Of a stretch of DNA of 64,000 nucleotides, positions 34,597-43,659 are shown piece after piece. The number at the start of each line of letters is the position of its first letter. Position 1 is the first letter of the stretch. Source of the stretch: Deltaproteobacteria bacterium (GTDB lineage Bacteria; Desulfobacterota; GWC2-55-46); the NCBI GenBank assembly GCA_016182655.1, contig JACPGB010000012.1, positions 86,651 to 150,650 on the forward strand, given 5' to 3'. Both the position numbers and the translations under genes were made by a program. The notes beneath the pieces are model-generated. The model was not told the DNA's origin, did no database searches, and worked only from the letters and a program-made list of their open reading frames with translations.

Positions 34597-35505
34597 TTGG
34601 AGAGGCGTTTTCTCACATTTTTCGTGCTTACCGACGACGCGTCGAAGACCCGCCGGCTCCGTATCCCCGTGCGGCTCCTTAAAGGGCTTGGCGTCTTGTC
34701 GGCTCTTATCTTCCTCGCGGTCTCTTTTGTCGTCTACGACTATGTCCGTATAAAAGGCGAGAAGGCGGACCTCTTCACCCTTAAAAAGGAGAACGAGGAC
34801 CAGAGGCTCGAGCTACAGTGGTTCAGCGCGAAGATCGGGGAGATAGAGACCGAGCTATCGAAGCTGAACCTCTTTGACAGGAAGCTTCGCGCCATGGCAA
34901 ACCTCGGAACGCCCAAGTCGGCGCTCCCGGACCAGGTGATGGGCATGGGCGGGCCCGTGGAGGAAAAGCCCTTGAGCTCCACCGAAGACGCGGCCAAGGG
35001 GCTCAAGGAAGAGATGCGCTCTGAGCTCCAGACCCTCGAAGGCCGACTTAGCGACCAGAAAGCGAGTTTTTCCGACCTCCACGAATACATGCTGGAACGC
35101 TCGTCGTTCATCGCCGCGACCCCTTCCATCTGGCCCGCGCGCGGCTGGTTGACTTCCGCCTTCGGCGAGAGGATATCCCCCTTTTCCGGCACGTTACAGC
35201 CCCACAGGGGCATTGACATAGCGAACAGGGTCGGTACGCCGGTCGTAGCCCCGGCGGACGGGGTCGTGATAGAGGCCATAAACGACGAGGGGCTCGGGAG
35301 AAAGGTCACCGTATTCCACGGGTTCGGCTACAAGACCTCTTACGGCCACCTATCGCAGGCGCTCGTTAAAGTGGGCCAGAGGGTCAAGCGCGGAACGAAG
35401 CTCGGTCTCATGGGCAACTCCGGACGCTCCACCGGCCCCCATCTCCATTACGAGGTCTCGCTGAACGGAGTCCCGGTCGACCCGGCGAGGTACCTCCTGA
35501 ACTGA
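34597..35505 (+). CDS. M23-family peptidoglycan endopeptidase, membrane anchored
   Basis: A TTG-started 302-residue protein with AAGGGGAG upstream. An N-terminal membrane helix (about residues 27-48) is followed by a coiled coil (about 52-90 and 125-160) and a LytM/M23 domain. The zinc site is visible in PHRGIDIANRVGTP, the catalytic histidine in SYGHLSQALV, and the final HxH in GPHLHYEV. It would cut peptidoglycan crosslinks in the periplasm or, given the coiled coil, activate other hydrolases as NlpD/EnvC do. All zinc ligands are present. It is located upstream of secA, separated by a MITE. Confidence 0.92.
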   Translation: MERRFLTFFVLTDDASKTRRLRIPVRLLKGLGVLSALIFLAVSFVVYDYVRIKGEKADLFTLKKENEDQRLELQWFSAKIGEIETELSKLNLFDRKLRAMANLGTPKSALPDQVMGMGGPVEEKPLSSTEDAAKGLKEEMRSELQTLEGRLSDQKASFSDLHEYMLERSSFIAATPSIWPARGWLTSAFGERISPFSGTLQPHRGIDIANRVGTPVVAPADGVVIEAINDEGLGRKVTVFHGFGYKTSYGHLSQALVKVGQRVKRGTKLGLMGNSGRSTGPHLHYEVSLNGVPVDPARYLLN

Positions 35506-35510
35506 GTTTT

Positions 35511-35736
35511 GGCTATCTCTAAAAATTGTTATTTTTCCTGACTGCTCGGCGCAGGGCCAAAGTATCCGGGAACCTTTAAATAAATCGATGCTCCACCGTT
35601 TGATACGAATTTGCCCGTCCGGCAGGACTGCGTCAGGTCGGAAATAAAACTGCTCACATATTAACCACATATGCTCCGCTTTTTATTTCCGCCCTTCCTT
35701 GACCTCAGAAAAAAATCCTAATTTTTAGAGGTAGCC
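35511..35736 (-). mobile_element. 226-bp MITE-like element, copy B (inverted relative to copy A)
   Basis: The 17-bp ends are GGCTATCTCTAAAAATT and AATTTTTAGAGGTAGCC, as in copy A, and the length is identical. The interior aligns to copy A only after reverse complementation. TTTT flanks both sides (GAGTTTT before, TTTTGAA after) and could be a 4-bp target duplication. No ORF of note is inside. Confidence 0.88.
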
Positions 35737-35758
35737 TTTTGAATTTGCTCGATTGATT

Positions 35759-35792
35759 GAGCCCTCCGGAGGACATCCGGAGGGCTTTTTTG
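35759..35792 (+). terminator. Rho-independent terminator downstream of the M23 gene/MITE
   Basis: GCCCTCCGGA ... TCCGGAGGGC forms a stem of about 10 bp with a short loop, followed by seven T. It probably terminates transcription reading through from the M23 gene and MITE copy B. Confidence 0.88.
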
Positions 35793-35793
35793 T

Positions 35794-35881
35794 GCTCGGC
35801 GCGGGGCCAAATTCAAATCGGGTGTTTCAGGCTTACGGACACAAAGCCGCCCCGATACGGAATTGCCCGTCCGGCGAGGAC
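35794..35881. repeat. Single ~90-bp repeat unit upstream of secA
   Basis: It begins GCTCGGCGCGGGGCCAAA and ends TTGCCCGTCCGGCGAGGAC, matching the unit family at 1531 and 13572 (same orientation as 13572). The middle, AATCGGGTGTTTCAGGCTTA, parallels the first unit at 13572. Confidence 0.8.
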
Positions 35882-35891
35882 AAAAAAGGTT

Positions 35892-35919
35892 TTGCCCGCT
35901 ATGGAAAAATATGTATAAT
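35892..35919 (+). promoter_or_regulatory. Probable sigma-70 promoter of secA
   Basis: TTGCCC, a 16-bp spacer and a perfect TATAAT lie about 95 bp upstream of the secA ATG, immediately after the repeat unit. Confidence 0.65.
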
Positions 35920-36012
35920 TGTGCTATTATGACCAATTGTATTCGTACCCTTATCAAAGAGTAAATATCATATATCGGAAGGGGGTTTAAGCTTAAGCCC
36001 CTATGGAGAGAC

Positions 36013-38754
36013 ATGTTAAACAACCTGCTTAAAAAGGTCTTCGGCTCCAAGAACGACAGGGAGGTAAAGAGGCTACAGCCCATAGTCGAGAAGATAAACT
36101 CCCTTGAGCCGAAGATGAAGGCCTTGAACGACGAGGGGTTTAAGGAACTCACGAAGCGCTTCAAGGAGGAGCTTGCCTCGGGCAAGGGGCTGGACGACGT
36201 GCTCCCGGAGGCCTTCGCGGCCTGCAGGGAGGCCTCCTGGCGGCGTCTTAAGATGCGCCACTTCGACGTCCAGCTCATGGGCGCGATGGTCCTCAACGAA
36301 GGCAAGATCTCCGAGATGAAGACCGGAGAGGGAAAGACGCTTGTGGCGACCCTCGCCCTGTATCTCAACGCCCTTACCGGCAAGGGCGCGCATCTCGTAA
36401 CGGTGAACGACTACCTCGCCAAAAGGGACTCCCACTGGATGGGCGCGTTGTACAACGCCCTCGGCTTGACCGTCGGCGTCATCCAGCACGAGGCGAGCTT
36501 CGTCTACGACCCCACCTACAGGGACAGCGGCTCTTTCATACATCTGCGCCCCTGCTCGAGGAAAGAGGCCTACAACGCCGACATCACCTACGGCACTAAC
36601 AACGAGTTCGGCTTCGATTACTTAAGAGACAACATGAAGTTCTCGCTCGACGAGTACGTCCAGAGGGATCTGAACTTCGCCATCGTCGACGAGGTCGACT
36701 CCATCCTCATAGACGAGGCGAGGACGCCGCTCATCATATCGGGCCCCACGGAAGACTCGACCGACAAGTACTACACGATAGACAGGATAATGCCGGGGCT
36801 CAAGAAAGACGCCCACTACACGGTCGACGAGAAGGCCAGACAGGTACTCATGACGGACGAGGGTGTCGAGAAGGTGGAAGAGCTCCTCTCGCTCGGGAAC
36901 CTCTACGACCCGGAGAACATAGAGACGCTCCACCACGTGAACCAGGCGCTACGCGCGCACGTCCTCTTCCACAGGGACGTCGACTACGTCGTCAAGGACG
37001 ACCAGGTCATAATAGTCGACGAGTTCACCGGAAGGCTCATGCCCGGCAGGCGCTGGTCCGACGGGCTCCATCAGGCGGTCGAGGCGAAGGAGAACGCCAA
37101 GATAGAGAACGAGAACCAAACACTCGCTACGATAACCTTCCAGAACTACTTCAGGATGTACAATAAGCTCTCCGGCATGACCGGCACCGCCGACACCGAG
37201 GCCTCCGAGTTCCACTCGATATACAACCTCGAGGTCATGATAATACCGACGAACAAGCCGCTTGCAAGGGGCGACAACACCGACCTCGTCTACAAGACGA
37301 AGAAGGAGAAGTTCAAGGCCGTCGTCAAGGAGATCGAGGAGTGGAACAAAAAGGGGAGGCCCTGCCTCGTCGGCACCATATCCATCGACGACTCGGAAAA
37401 GCTCTCCAAGCTCCTCCAGAGCCACAATGTGGCCCACCATGTCCTTAACGCCAAGGCCCACGAGAGGGAGGCCGAGATAGTCGCGCAGGCCGGGAGATTA
37501 AAGTCCGTAACCATCTCTACGAACATGGCCGGCAGGGGCACCGACATACTCCTCGGCGGCAACCCCGAGTACCTCGCGGCGTCGCGCGCGGGCAAGGACG
37601 ACGCGACGGAGGAGTACAAGGAAGCGCTCGCAAGGGCGAGGGAGCTCTGCGAGGAGGAAAAGCAGAAGGTCCTCGCTTTGGGAGGCCTCCACATCATAGG
37701 GACCGAGAGGCACGAGTCCCGCCGCATAGACAACCAGTTAAGGGGCCGCGCGGGCCGTCAGGGAGACCCGGGCTCTTCCCGGTTCTATCTCTCGCTCGAT
37801 GACGATCTCCTGCGCATATTCGGGAGCGACAGGATAGCTTCGATCATGAACAAGATAGGCATGGAAGAGGACGTGCCTATCGAGCACGGGCTGGTGTCGA
37901 GGGCCATCGAGAACGCCCAGAAGAAGGTCGAGGCGCACAACTTCGACATAAGGAAGCACTTGCTTGAGTACGACGACGTCATGAACCAGCAGAGGGAGGT
38001 CGTCTACGGCTACAGGAAGCAGATACTCTCCGAGGCGGGTCTGCGCGACATGGTGAAGGAGTTCACCATGGAGGTCTCCGAGAACATAATAAACACACAC
38101 ATGGACGAGAAGTCCCACCCCGAGGACCGGGACCTGAAGCCCCTGCTCGACGGGCTCCATCAGCAGTTCGGGGTGCAGATAACGGCGCGCGATATCGAGT
38201 CCGTCGGCAGGGACGCGCTTGCCGGGGTAGCGACCGACCATATGTTCAAGGCATACGCCGAAAAGGTCGAGCTCGTCGGAGACGCGCCGTTCGCGTCATT
38301 CGAAAAAGTCATAATGCTCCACACCCTCGACACCCTCTGGAAGGACCACCTCCTTTCAATGGACCACCTTAAGGGCGGCATAGGGCTACGCGGCTACGGC
38401 CAGAAGAACCCGCTCCAGGAGTACAAGAAGGAGGGCTTCGACCTCTTCGTGGAGATGATCCTCCGCTTCAAGACCGAGGTAGCCGAGAGGCTGTATAAGG
38501 TCCAGATAAGGGAGCGGGAGGAAGAGACCGTGCCGGCGGCAGCGGCCCAGGCCGACGGGGCTCAAAGGCCCGTTGAAGCCGCCCAGCCGAGGAGGCCGCA
38601 ACCCCAGCGCCTTAAATACAGCAGGGGCGAGGAGGAGACGGAGGAAGAGCAGAAAGAGGCCCCGGTCACCCGCCACGGCGATAAAATCGGCAGGAACGAC
38701 CCGTGCCCTTGCGGGAGCGGGTTGAAGTACAAGCGCTGTTGCGGGGCCAAATAA
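36013..38754 (+). CDS. secA: Preprotein translocase ATPase SecA
   Basis: SecA drives Sec-dependent export through SecYEG. The 913-residue protein has Walker [20 protein letters not shown], the DEAD box [18 protein letters not shown], motor domain 2 with [18 protein letters not shown] and [19 protein letters not shown], and a scaffold/wing domain. After a Pro/Gln/Glu-rich linker it ends in the zinc-binding SEC-C tail ([17 protein letters not shown]), which contacts SecB or ribosomes. It appears monocistronic, with its own promoter. Confidence 0.98.
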   Translation: MLNNLLKKVFGSKNDREVKRLQPIVEKINSLEPKMKALNDEGFKELTKRFKEELASGKGLDDVLPEAFAACREASWRRLKMRHFDVQLMGAMVLNEGKISEMKTGEGKTLVATLALYLNALTGKGAHLVTVNDYLAKRDSHWMGALYNALGLTVGVIQHEASFVYDPTYRDSGSFIHLRPCSRKEAYNADITYGTNNEFGFDYLRDNMKFSLDEYVQRDLNFAIVDEVDSILIDEARTPLIISGPTEDSTDKYYTIDRIMPGLKKDAHYTVDEKARQVLMTDEGVEKVEELLSLGNLYDPENIETLHHVNQALRAHVLFHRDVDYVVKDDQVIIVDEFTGRLMPGRRWSDGLHQAVEAKENAKIENENQTLATITFQNYFRMYNKLSGMTGTADTEASEFHSIYNLEVMIIPTNKPLARGDNTDLVYKTKKEKFKAVVKEIEEWNKKGRPCLVGTISIDDSEKLSKLLQSHNVAHHVLNAKAHEREAEIVAQAGRLKSVTISTNMAGRGTDILLGGNPEYLAASRAGKDDATEEYKEALARARELCEEEKQKVLALGGLHIIGTERHESRRIDNQLRGRAGRQGDPGSSRFYLSLDDDLLRIFGSDRIASIMNKIGMEEDVPIEHGLVSRAIENAQKKVEAHNFDIRKHLLEYDDVMNQQREVVYGYRKQILSEAGLRDMVKEFTMEVSENIINTHMDEKSHPEDRDLKPLLDGLHQQFGVQITARDIESVGRDALAGVATDHMFKAYAEKVELVGDAPFASFEKVIMLHTLDTLWKDHLLSMDHLKGGIGLRGYGQKNPLQEYKKEGFDLFVEMILRFKTEVAERLYKVQIREREEETVPAAAAQADGAQRPVEAAQPRRPQPQRLKYSRGEEETEEEQKEAPVTRHGDKIGRNDPCPCGSGLKYKRCCGAK

Positions 38755-38816
38755 GCCGGCAGGCATAAATTAAAGTTTCGAGGCTTGACTCCGGCGTACA
38801 AACTATAGAGTTCAGT

Positions 38817-38893
38817 TCCCCTCCTTACCAAGGAGGGGCCAGGGGAGGTCGTTCTTCATTTTAAACCACCCCTCCCCTTGTCAAGGGGAGGGG
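38817..38893. repeat. Paired CCCCTCC-type palindromes, copy 3
   Basis: CCCCTCCTTACCAAGGAGGGG and CCCCTCCCCTTGTCAAGGGG with an intervening GGGGAGGTCG ... CCACCCCTCC complementary pair. It has the same layout as 13048 and 21889 and occupies most of the secA-argJ gap. Confidence 0.8.
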
Positions 38894-38949
38894 TTTATAA
38901 AGCAACCACGTAGCAAACTACAGAGAATTTTCTGATCAAAGGACGATAG

Positions 38950-40182
38950 ATGGACTTCAAAAGAGATGGCGGGAACGGGAGCGGTCCGGTCGATTACAAG
39001 CTCCCTGAATTCATCGTACCGGGTTTCAAGGCTTCCGGCGTAGTAGCAGGGATAAAGAAGAACGGCAGGAGAGACCTGGCGCTCATATTGAGCGATGTGC
39101 CTGCCTCAGCCGCCGCGCTATTCACCACCAACAAGGTCAAGGCCGCGCCTGTACTCCTCGGCATCGAGAGGATTAAAAAAGGGGTCTCAAGGGGTGTGGT
39201 AGTAAACAGCGGCAACGCCAACGCCTGCACCGGAAAAGACGGCATGAAGGTCGCGCTCGCCATGACCTCGGCCGTCGAGCGAGCGCTCGATCTTAAAAAA
39301 GGCGATATACTCGTCTCATCCACCGGCGTCATCGGCGTGCCCTTGCCGTGCGAAAAGGTAGAGGCCGCGGTCCCATCTCTCATTGAAGGCCTGAGCTACA
39401 AAGGCCTCGGACCGGCAACTGAAGCGATAATGACGACCGACGCCTTCCCGAAGTCTGCCGTAAGGGAGATAAAGATAGGTCCGAAGACCGTAACCATCGG
39501 CGGCATAGCCAAGGGCGCGGGCATGATATGCCCGAACATGGCGACCCTCCTTTCATATTTTTTGACCGACGCGAAGATAAAGGCCCCGTTGCTTAAGAAG
39601 GCGCTGAAAATAGCGGTAGACGCCTCCTTCAACAGTATCCTCGTAGACAACGACACCTCCACGAACGATACTTCCATGATATTCGCAAACGGAGTAAGCG
39701 GTGTAGAGATAAAAGACGGCACACCCGGCTTCAGGGCGTTCCTTAAGGCGCTTTCCGAAGTCTCTATCTCGCTCGCGCAGATGATCGTAAGGGACGGCGA
39801 GGGCGCAACACGCTTTCTGGAAATAAGCGTAAAAGGCGCGGCCTCGGATAAAGACGCTAAAAAGGGCGCAAAGACCGTCGCTGAATCCATGCTCGTCAAG
39901 ACCGCCTTCTTCGGAGGCGACCCTAACTGGGGGAGGATACTCGCGGCGCTCGGCAGGGCCGGGATTGCGTTGAAGGAAGAAAAGGTCTCTATAGCGTTCA
40001 ACGGCATCGAGGTCGTCAGGAACGGCCTCGACACCAACAGGGAAACAGAGGCCGCAGACGCCATAAAGACCCGGGACGTCGCGGTCGAGATAAATCTTGG
40101 ATCAGGCAAGGGCTCGGCAAGACTCTGGACAACAGACCTCTCTTACGAGTATGTTAAGATAAACTCGGCGTACAGGACTTAG
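38950..40182 (+). CDS. argJ: Bifunctional ornithine acetyltransferase/N-acetylglutamate synthase
   Basis: ArgJ moves the acetyl group from N-acetylornithine to glutamate and in some organisms also uses acetyl-CoA. The 410-residue precursor self-cleaves before a threonine, visible in KGAGMICPNMATLLSYF. Other blocks are NSGNANACTGKDGM, STGVIGVPLP and KTAFFGGDPNWGRILAALGR. The chain ends with the expected C-terminal segment YVKINSAYRT. It is separate from the argBDFG cluster, with secA and a palindrome pair on its left and an AT-rich insert on its right. Confidence 0.96.
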   Translation: MDFKRDGGNGSGPVDYKLPEFIVPGFKASGVVAGIKKNGRRDLALILSDVPASAAALFTTNKVKAAPVLLGIERIKKGVSRGVVVNSGNANACTGKDGMKVALAMTSAVERALDLKKGDILVSSTGVIGVPLPCEKVEAAVPSLIEGLSYKGLGPATEAIMTTDAFPKSAVREIKIGPKTVTIGGIAKGAGMICPNMATLLSYFLTDAKIKAPLLKKALKIAVDASFNSILVDNDTSTNDTSMIFANGVSGVEIKDGTPGFRAFLKALSEVSISLAQMIVRDGEGATRFLEISVKGAASDKDAKKGAKTVAESMLVKTAFFGGDPNWGRILAALGRAGIALKEEKVSIAFNGIEVVRNGLDTNRETEAADAIKTRDVAVEINLGSGKGSARLWTTDLSYEYVKINSAYRT

Positions 40183-40250
40183 ATAAGGTCAGTGCCGTCC
40201 TTCAGAGAGCGGCTCTCAAAAGTCACAAAAGGATCAGGAGTTATAGAGCG

Positions 40251-41066
40251 TTGAAACAAAACGACACAAAATATCTTGAGTTGGTCTTGGAACCTATAAG
40301 AATATGTGCGAAATACAAACCAAAATTTGGTCAAGGAGCAAAGGGTGATGGCTTAACATTAGCTCAATTTCAGACGCTATATCAGAGCGACCCTTTTTAT
40401 AGTTGGTTCGGCCTTGACAATCCATTAATGTATGCCGCTCATAAAGCAGCTGGCGGAATGACTAGTGTCTATCGGCAGATAGGGATTGGATGTGAAAAAT
40501 TATTTCGTACCATACTAAAGGATTCACTCGAACTTGATGATCTTGATGTCACTTGGTCTTACGATATCCCCTTACCCAATGGGAAGGCTCGGACACTCTA
40601 CCTTGATGGGCGAGTTCCATTAGAAAAGATTTCAGACAAGGCTAAACGAGATCGCTTTCACTCTTGGATGAAAGACTCAGCCGATTCCATCGGCGTTGAT
40701 AAGAAGGTCTTCTCAAATTTAACTGGAACTGTCTTCGAAGTTCGCCAGGGATACAAGAGCAAAGACTCAAAGCGTCAGAATGCCGACATTGCTAATGCGG
40801 CAACGGCATACACGAAAGCATATTTACCTTGCGCCGTCATTCTTTCCACTCAGATTGACAGCGATATTCTATTGCGCTATCGCGCGGAAAAGTGGACAAT
40901 TATCACTGGCATTGAAGGCTCAAAGGACCCGCTAATTTCTACATACGATTTTATGCGCGATGTTATTGGCTACGACTTAGCAGCCTTCTTTAAGAGAAAT
41001 AGCAAGGCGCTACGGAAAGAGATTGATGCCGTGTTGAAGGATTTACTCACGCCGGAGACCAATTGA
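40251..41066 (+). CDS. Putative type II restriction endonuclease
   Basis: A TTG-started 271-residue protein in a clearly AT-richer region (about 43-45 % GC by eye). I could not name the family. The segment VFEVRQGYKSKDSKRQNADI resembles the E-x-K/Q and lysine-rich active sites of PD-(D/E)XK nucleases, with possible earlier acidic residues in LYLDGRVP. The gene overlaps an adjacent DNA methyltransferase by one base (TGATG), the usual gene pairing of a restriction-modification system. An AGGAG lies about 10 nt before the start. Alternative possibility: a methyltransferase-associated DNA-binding protein. Recognition sequence unknown. Confidence 0.7.
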   Translation: MKQNDTKYLELVLEPIRICAKYKPKFGQGAKGDGLTLAQFQTLYQSDPFYSWFGLDNPLMYAAHKAAGGMTSVYRQIGIGCEKLFRTILKDSLELDDLDVTWSYDIPLPNGKARTLYLDGRVPLEKISDKAKRDRFHSWMKDSADSIGVDKKVFSNLTGTVFEVRQGYKSKDSKRQNADIANAATAYTKAYLPCAVILSTQIDSDILLRYRAEKWTIITGIEGSKDPLISTYDFMRDVIGYDLAAFFKRNSKALRKEIDAVLKDLLTPETN

Positions 41067-42298
41067 TGGGCATGGTTATCGGCTCAAAACAACTACGCCA
41101 ACGTGCGGACTACACTTACAAATTCAATATCAAAACCGGGCGGCATGGTTGGCTACGCCTCACCCCTGCATACTCTCTAAAAGTCGTAGAAGAACTAATT
41201 GTCGGCCATGAGCAAGCGCGACGGATATTTGACCCGTTTTGTGGCACGGGGACGACAGCATTGAGTGCGGCTTATTATGGGCATGAAGGCGTAACTGTCG
41301 ATATTAACCCGTTTTTGGTGTGGCTTTCCAAAGCGAAAACTGCGCACTATTCATTACGAGATATAGCCACTACACGAGATGCATGTGCTCTTACTCTTGA
41401 GTTAGTAAAAAAAAATGCTGTCGAGCCTGTTTCAACTCCTCCGCTCCATAACATTGAGAGATGGTGGAATCCCAAAGCAATAAATTTCTTGCGACTACTC
41501 CAAGCTGCCGTATCGGTGGCAACCAAAGAGCGTACCGTTGAACACACATTGTTGCTGGTTGCATTTTGCCGTTCTTTGATCAAACTATCAAATGCAGCTT
41601 TCAATCATCAATCTATGTCATTTAGAGATGACCGACAACTTGATTTTGAAATGGATATGGCAAGTGTGTTTGCTGAAGATGTGCGTTTTGTGTTAAATGG
41701 AGCTAATGAAAACCCGGTTGGCCTTGCGCAAGTGATCTGTGGTGATTCAAGGTACCCGTCGGGAGTTGTAGAAGGGCCATTCGATTTGGTCATAACCTCT
41801 CCGCCTTATGCTAACAGGATGTCGTATATTCGAGAACTTCGACCTTACATGTACTGGCTCAATTTTTTAGCGAATGGTCGTGATGCTGGCGAACTTGACT
41901 GGACAGCTATTGGTGGCACATGGGGTATAGCCACAAGCCGTCTATCAGATTGGAGGCGCAACACCGAACACTTCAGGAGTGACAAGCTCAATGATGTCCT
42001 TAGTCAAATCGCTAACACAGATAACAAGAACGGAGTAGTTCTTGCCAATTATGTTGCTAAATATTGTGATGATATGTGGGCGCATTTTAAGGATATAAGG
42101 CGTGTTTTATCTGCTGGAGCGGAAGTGCATTATATTGTAGGTAATTCTACATTTTATGGCGTCCTAGTCCCTACTGAAATATTATATGCAGAGATGTTAT
42201 TGGCTTTGGGGTTTAATGATGTCGAGTGTCGGCCTATTCGTAAGCGCAATTCGAAAAAAGAATTGGTAGAATTTGATGTCGTAGCTCGATGGGGATAA
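41066..42298 (+). CDS. DNA methyltransferase of a type II R-M system, probably N4-cytosine
   Basis: A 410-residue methyltransferase. The SAM-binding motif I (IFDPFCGTGTTALSA) is near residues 54-68, and the catalytic motif IV (LVITSPPYANRM) near residues 239-250. SPPY favours N4-cytosine, though some N6-adenine enzymes share it. The order, motif I followed by about 180 residues (probably the target-recognition part) and then motif IV, is the alpha-type arrangement, whereas most SPPY enzymes are beta-type. AT-rich codon use matches the endonuclease gene and contrasts with both neighbours, so the pair was probably acquired together. Confidence 0.85.
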   Translation: MGMVIGSKQLRQRADYTYKFNIKTGRHGWLRLTPAYSLKVVEELIVGHEQARRIFDPFCGTGTTALSAAYYGHEGVTVDINPFLVWLSKAKTAHYSLRDIATTRDACALTLELVKKNAVEPVSTPPLHNIERWWNPKAINFLRLLQAAVSVATKERTVEHTLLLVAFCRSLIKLSNAAFNHQSMSFRDDRQLDFEMDMASVFAEDVRFVLNGANENPVGLAQVICGDSRYPSGVVEGPFDLVITSPPYANRMSYIRELRPYMYWLNFLANGRDAGELDWTAIGGTWGIATSRLSDWRRNTEHFRSDKLNDVLSQIANTDNKNGVVLANYVAKYCDDMWAHFKDIRRVLSAGAEVHYIVGNSTFYGVLVPTEILYAEMLLALGFNDVECRPIRKRNSKKELVEFDVVARWG

Positions 42299-42312
42299 TA
42301 GCTTTTTGAGTA

Positions 42313-42371
42313 ACTAACATTTAGCAAAATTTCACAGCATTTCCTAATTCTCATTTAAAGAAAATGTTAGT
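42313..42371. repeat. Inverted repeat at the right end of the R-M insert
   Basis: ACTAACATTT (42313-42322) and AAATGTTAGT (42362-42371) are perfect 10-bp inverted repeats around a 39-bp AT-rich loop. Composition returns to GC-rich immediately after. It may mark the boundary of the acquired segment or form a weak transcription-stop structure. No matching sequence was seen at the left boundary. Confidence 0.5.
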
Positions 42372-42403
42372 GACACGACAACCTTTTAAAATAGGAGGCC
42401 AGC

Positions 42404-42826
42404 GTGGGGCTTTTCGCCAAAGAGGCAGACAGGTGGTTGAGGCAGGCGGAGTATGATCTTAGGGCCGCGGAGTGGAATCAGCAGGGCGGTTTTTTCGCCC
42501 CGGCCTGTTTCTGGGCGCAACAGAGCGCGGCCAAATCGCTCCGCTCGTTCCTGTTTTTTAACGGCGAGGACGCGAGAGAAACCCGCTCGGTCGTTGAGCT
42601 CATCGACCGGGCGATCACTTACGAAGAGGAGTTCCGGTCGTTCGTAGGCACTTCCACGAGCCTCGACATCTACTACAAGACCTCCCGGTTCCCGGACGCC
42701 ATACCCGGCGGCATACCGGCCGACGTCATAACCGAAAAGGACTCGAAGGACGCGGTGAAGCAGGCTTCCGACATAATCGCCGTGGTCGAGAGGAAGAGAA
42801 AGAGTTTTTTGCCGGAGACCATGTGA
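42404..42826 (+). CDS. HEPN-domain protein (COG2250-like)
   Basis: A GTG-started 140-residue protein behind a strong GGAGG. The sequence fits HEPN proteins: RWLRQAEYDLRAAEWNQQGG, ACFWAQQSAAKSLRSFL, and a terminal FPDAIPGG ... DAVKQASDIIAVVERK. HEPN proteins are often toxins or accessory factors paired with a small nucleotidyltransferase (MNT). No MNT gene is adjacent, and the usual histidine after the second helix is replaced (RETRSVVELI), so RNase activity is doubtful. Codon use is host-like, unlike the R-M pair to its left. A standalone or pilus-linked role is unknown. Confidence 0.75.
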   Translation: MGLFAKEADRWLRQAEYDLRAAEWNQQGGFFAPACFWAQQSAAKSLRSFLFFNGEDARETRSVVELIDRAITYEEEFRSFVGTSTSLDIYYKTSRFPDAIPGGIPADVITEKDSKDAVKQASDIIAVVERKRKSFLPETM

Positions 42827-42855
42827 AGAAGGTCTCATGGTAGCAGGTAACATAG

Positions 42856-43629
42856 ATGCCTGACGCTCTCTTTATCCTGCCTTTTTTGTTCGGGGCCGTC
42901 GTAGGGAGTTTCCTGAATGTCTGCATCTGCCGCCTCCCGGAGAAGGTCTCCGTCGTCTCTCCGCCCTCAAGGTGTCCCGCGTGCGGCGCATCCATCCCTT
43001 TCTATTATAATATCCCCATAATCGGGTGGTTCGTTTTGAGGGGCAAGGCCGCGTGTTGCGGGGCCCCCCTCTCTATCAAATACCCGCTCGTCGAGGCGCT
43101 GACAGCCGTCTTCGCCGCGCTACTCGCGATCAAATTCGGCATAGGTGTCGAGCTCTTCGTCTACTTCGCCTTTGTCTCGGCGCTCATCGTCGTCACATTC
43201 ATCGACCTTAAACACCAAATAATCCCGGACGTCATCAGCCTCCCCGGCATCGTCATAGGTCTCATTCTTTCGTGGGTCATGCCCGTCGGCATAGTCGACG
43301 CCCTCATAGGCGCGGCCTTCGGCGGCGGCATACTCTTCGGCATAGCCGCGGCCTACCTCCTCCTTACCGGCCACGACGGCATGGGCGGGGGCGACATAAA
43401 GCTCCTCGCCATGATAGGGGCCTTCCTCGGATGGAAGGGCGTCATAGTGACGCTCCTTTTGGGGTCGTTCCTCGGGGCTTTTGTCGGCGTCATATTCATG
43501 GCCTTTGCCGGAAAGGGCTCGAAGTTCCCGATACCCTTCGGGCCGTTCCTCGCGCTCGGCGCCCTCGCGTATCTTTTTTTCGGCGAAGAGCTCATCAGTT
43601 GGTACATAATGAGGGCCGTTGGGGCTTAA
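42856..43629 (+). CDS. pilD: Prepilin peptidase/N-methyltransferase
   Basis: PilD cleaves prepilins after the glycine preceding the hydrophobic stretch and methylates the new N-terminus. The 257-residue integral membrane protein has the zinc-cysteine region CPACGASIP followed by ACCGAPLSIKYPLVEAL, and two catalytic aspartates in FIDLKHQIIPDVISLPG and GMGGGDIKLLAMIGAF. Seven to eight membrane helices are visible. It precedes pilSR and four pilin-like genes that are its likely substrates. Confidence 0.96.
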   Translation: MPDALFILPFLFGAVVGSFLNVCICRLPEKVSVVSPPSRCPACGASIPFYYNIPIIGWFVLRGKAACCGAPLSIKYPLVEALTAVFAALLAIKFGIGVELFVYFAFVSALIVVTFIDLKHQIIPDVISLPGIVIGLILSWVMPVGIVDALIGAAFGGGILFGIAAAYLLLTGHDGMGGGDIKLLAMIGAFLGWKGVIVTLLLGSFLGAFVGVIFMAFAGKGSKFPIPFGPFLALGALAYLFFGEELISWYIMRAVGA

Positions 43630-43659
43630 GGGGAGGGGACGGATAGCTGATAAGGTGCT

